This document shows, in pieces, positions 63,497-64,000 of a DNA stretch of 64,000 nt. Below the pieces are notes generated by a model. That model had not been told where the DNA came from, did not search any database, and saw nothing but the letters and a program-made list of their open reading frames with translations. The translations under genes and the position numbers were made by a program. How positions within the stretch are numbered: position 1 is the first letter of the stretch; every line of letters starts with the position of its first letter. Location: the NCBI GenBank assembly GCA_965276675.1, contig OZ255624.1, positions 3,906,001-3,970,000 of the forward strand. The letters run 5' to 3'. This DNA comes from G965276675 sp965276675 (GTDB lineage: Bacteria; Acidobacteriota; Terriglobia; Terriglobales; Acidobacteriaceae).

Positions 63497-64000
63497 GGAA
63501 TTTGCCTCGAGGCCAGTCGAAGATTCCAATCGGTTAGCGGAGTGCGCCAGGACGATTGGTACAATGGCCGAACCATAGCACCAGCCAAATTGAGCCGTCA
63601 AACAAATTCACCTCGGGTCTCTCATTCCGCATCTAGCCTTTCCAACTCGCCGAGATAATTGCTTCTTTCTGAAGGAGATACCGGAGTCACATCGGCGATC
63701 GATTCAGCGTTACAGACCATGGCTGAACCAAACGAAAGATTGCAAGAACGGCGCCAGTCACATTTTCGTTCAACATACCGAACGATATTGACACCCTCAT
63801 TGTTGCTGGCGTTCTCTGTTAGCCATGACCCAGTGACCATGGGGTAGATGCGGCAGACGCTATCCGAAGTAAAGACGAGCAACCGGGTTCGCGCACGGGA
63901 AGTGGAGACAGTGATCCAGAGAATCGTAACCCTTTTGCTACTAGGAACAGTCGCTGGAATGCAGCTGGCGTGGTCTAAAGGCTGGGTCACTGCCTTTCAT
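63497..64000. other. upstream region, no supported gene
   Basis: A minus-strand open frame of 122 codons (63622-63990) has no recognisable features and includes the IclR-type box at 63769, so it is considered untranslated. The next gene on the right is outside the window. Confidence 0.4.
63769..63786 (-). promoter_or_regulatory. IclR-type box upstream of DapA-type gene
   Basis: TTCAACATACCGAACGAT (plus strand), preceded by G, 14 of 18 matches to the 50347 word. It is 273 bases from the DapA-type start, or belongs to a gene to the right of the window. Confidence 0.5.

Overview
The window looks like a chromosomal segment of an Acidobacteriota member (Terriglobia/Acidobacteriaceae type, such as Edaphobacter, Granulicella or Terriglobus). 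This is inferred from gene content: a large Oar-type TonB-dependent receptor with an N-terminal carboxypeptidase-regulatory-like domain, a VCBS/ASPIC-UnbV exported protein, several exported TPR proteins, RhaT-like sugar permeases, and many Tat-exported glycoside hydrolases. No rRNA, tRNA, CRISPR array or intact mobile element was seen. About 40 genes are supported, nearly all concerned with taking apart glycans and breaking down the released sugars and sugar acids.

Layout. 1-1.2 kb is decayed sequence with an aldo/keto-reductase scrap. 1.2-7.2 kb holds a GH92 alpha-mannosidase-like enzyme facing an Oar-type receptor, with a hairpin between them. 7.7-14.1 kb has an Ldh2-type dehydrogenase, a decayed IS5-type transposase, a Tat-exported six-hairpin protein, a TPR protein and a VCBS/ASPIC protein. 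14.6-22.7 kb has a tandem pair of nearly identical exported GH-like proteins, then an SDR, a RhaT-like permease and a TPR protein. 23-28.2 kb has a second six-hairpin protein, an SMP-30-type lactonase, a FadR/GntR regulator and an aldose-epimerase-like protein.

28.5-39.8 kb is a long minus-strand operon: RhaT-like permease, 2-oxoacid dehydrogenase E1alpha, E1beta and E2, MBL-fold (UlaG-like) hydrolase, epimerase-like protein, D-2-hydroxyacid dehydrogenase, FAH-family hydrolase and three SDRs. A second FadR/GntR regulator diverges from it. 41-50 kb has a seven-haem cytochrome c/TPR protein, an enolase-superfamily dehydratase, a large exported GH2 enzyme and two TPR proteins, then remnants of a TPR gene and an Oar receptor. 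50.7-63.5 kb has a GH36 enzyme with an NPCBM-like N-terminus, an FGGY kinase and a KDPG-type aldolase (coupled), a cytochrome P450, a second enolase-superfamily dehydratase, a second GH36, an IclR regulator and a DapA-family aldolase.

How the parts may work together (inference): exported enzymes release sugars, Oar/RhaT-type transport brings them in, SDRs oxidise them to lactones, SMP-30 or MBL enzymes open the lactones, and enolase-family dehydratases make 2-keto-3-deoxy acids. These are then cleaved by aldolases (KDPG- and DapA-type) or oxidised and hydrolysed by the FAH enzyme. The dedicated E1/E2 complex could convert a resulting 2-oxoacid to an acyl-CoA.

The most notable result is regulatory. 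An 18-bp word (consensus TGTCAACCTRTKATGCCA) occurs in front of five or six transcription units between 7 and 29 kb, around the first GntR gene. A different inverted repeat (TTCAAYATNNTGAACRAA) occurs at six good and two weaker sites between 0.9 and 63.8 kb, with an IclR gene at the far end. The window therefore appears to be divided into at least two local regulons.
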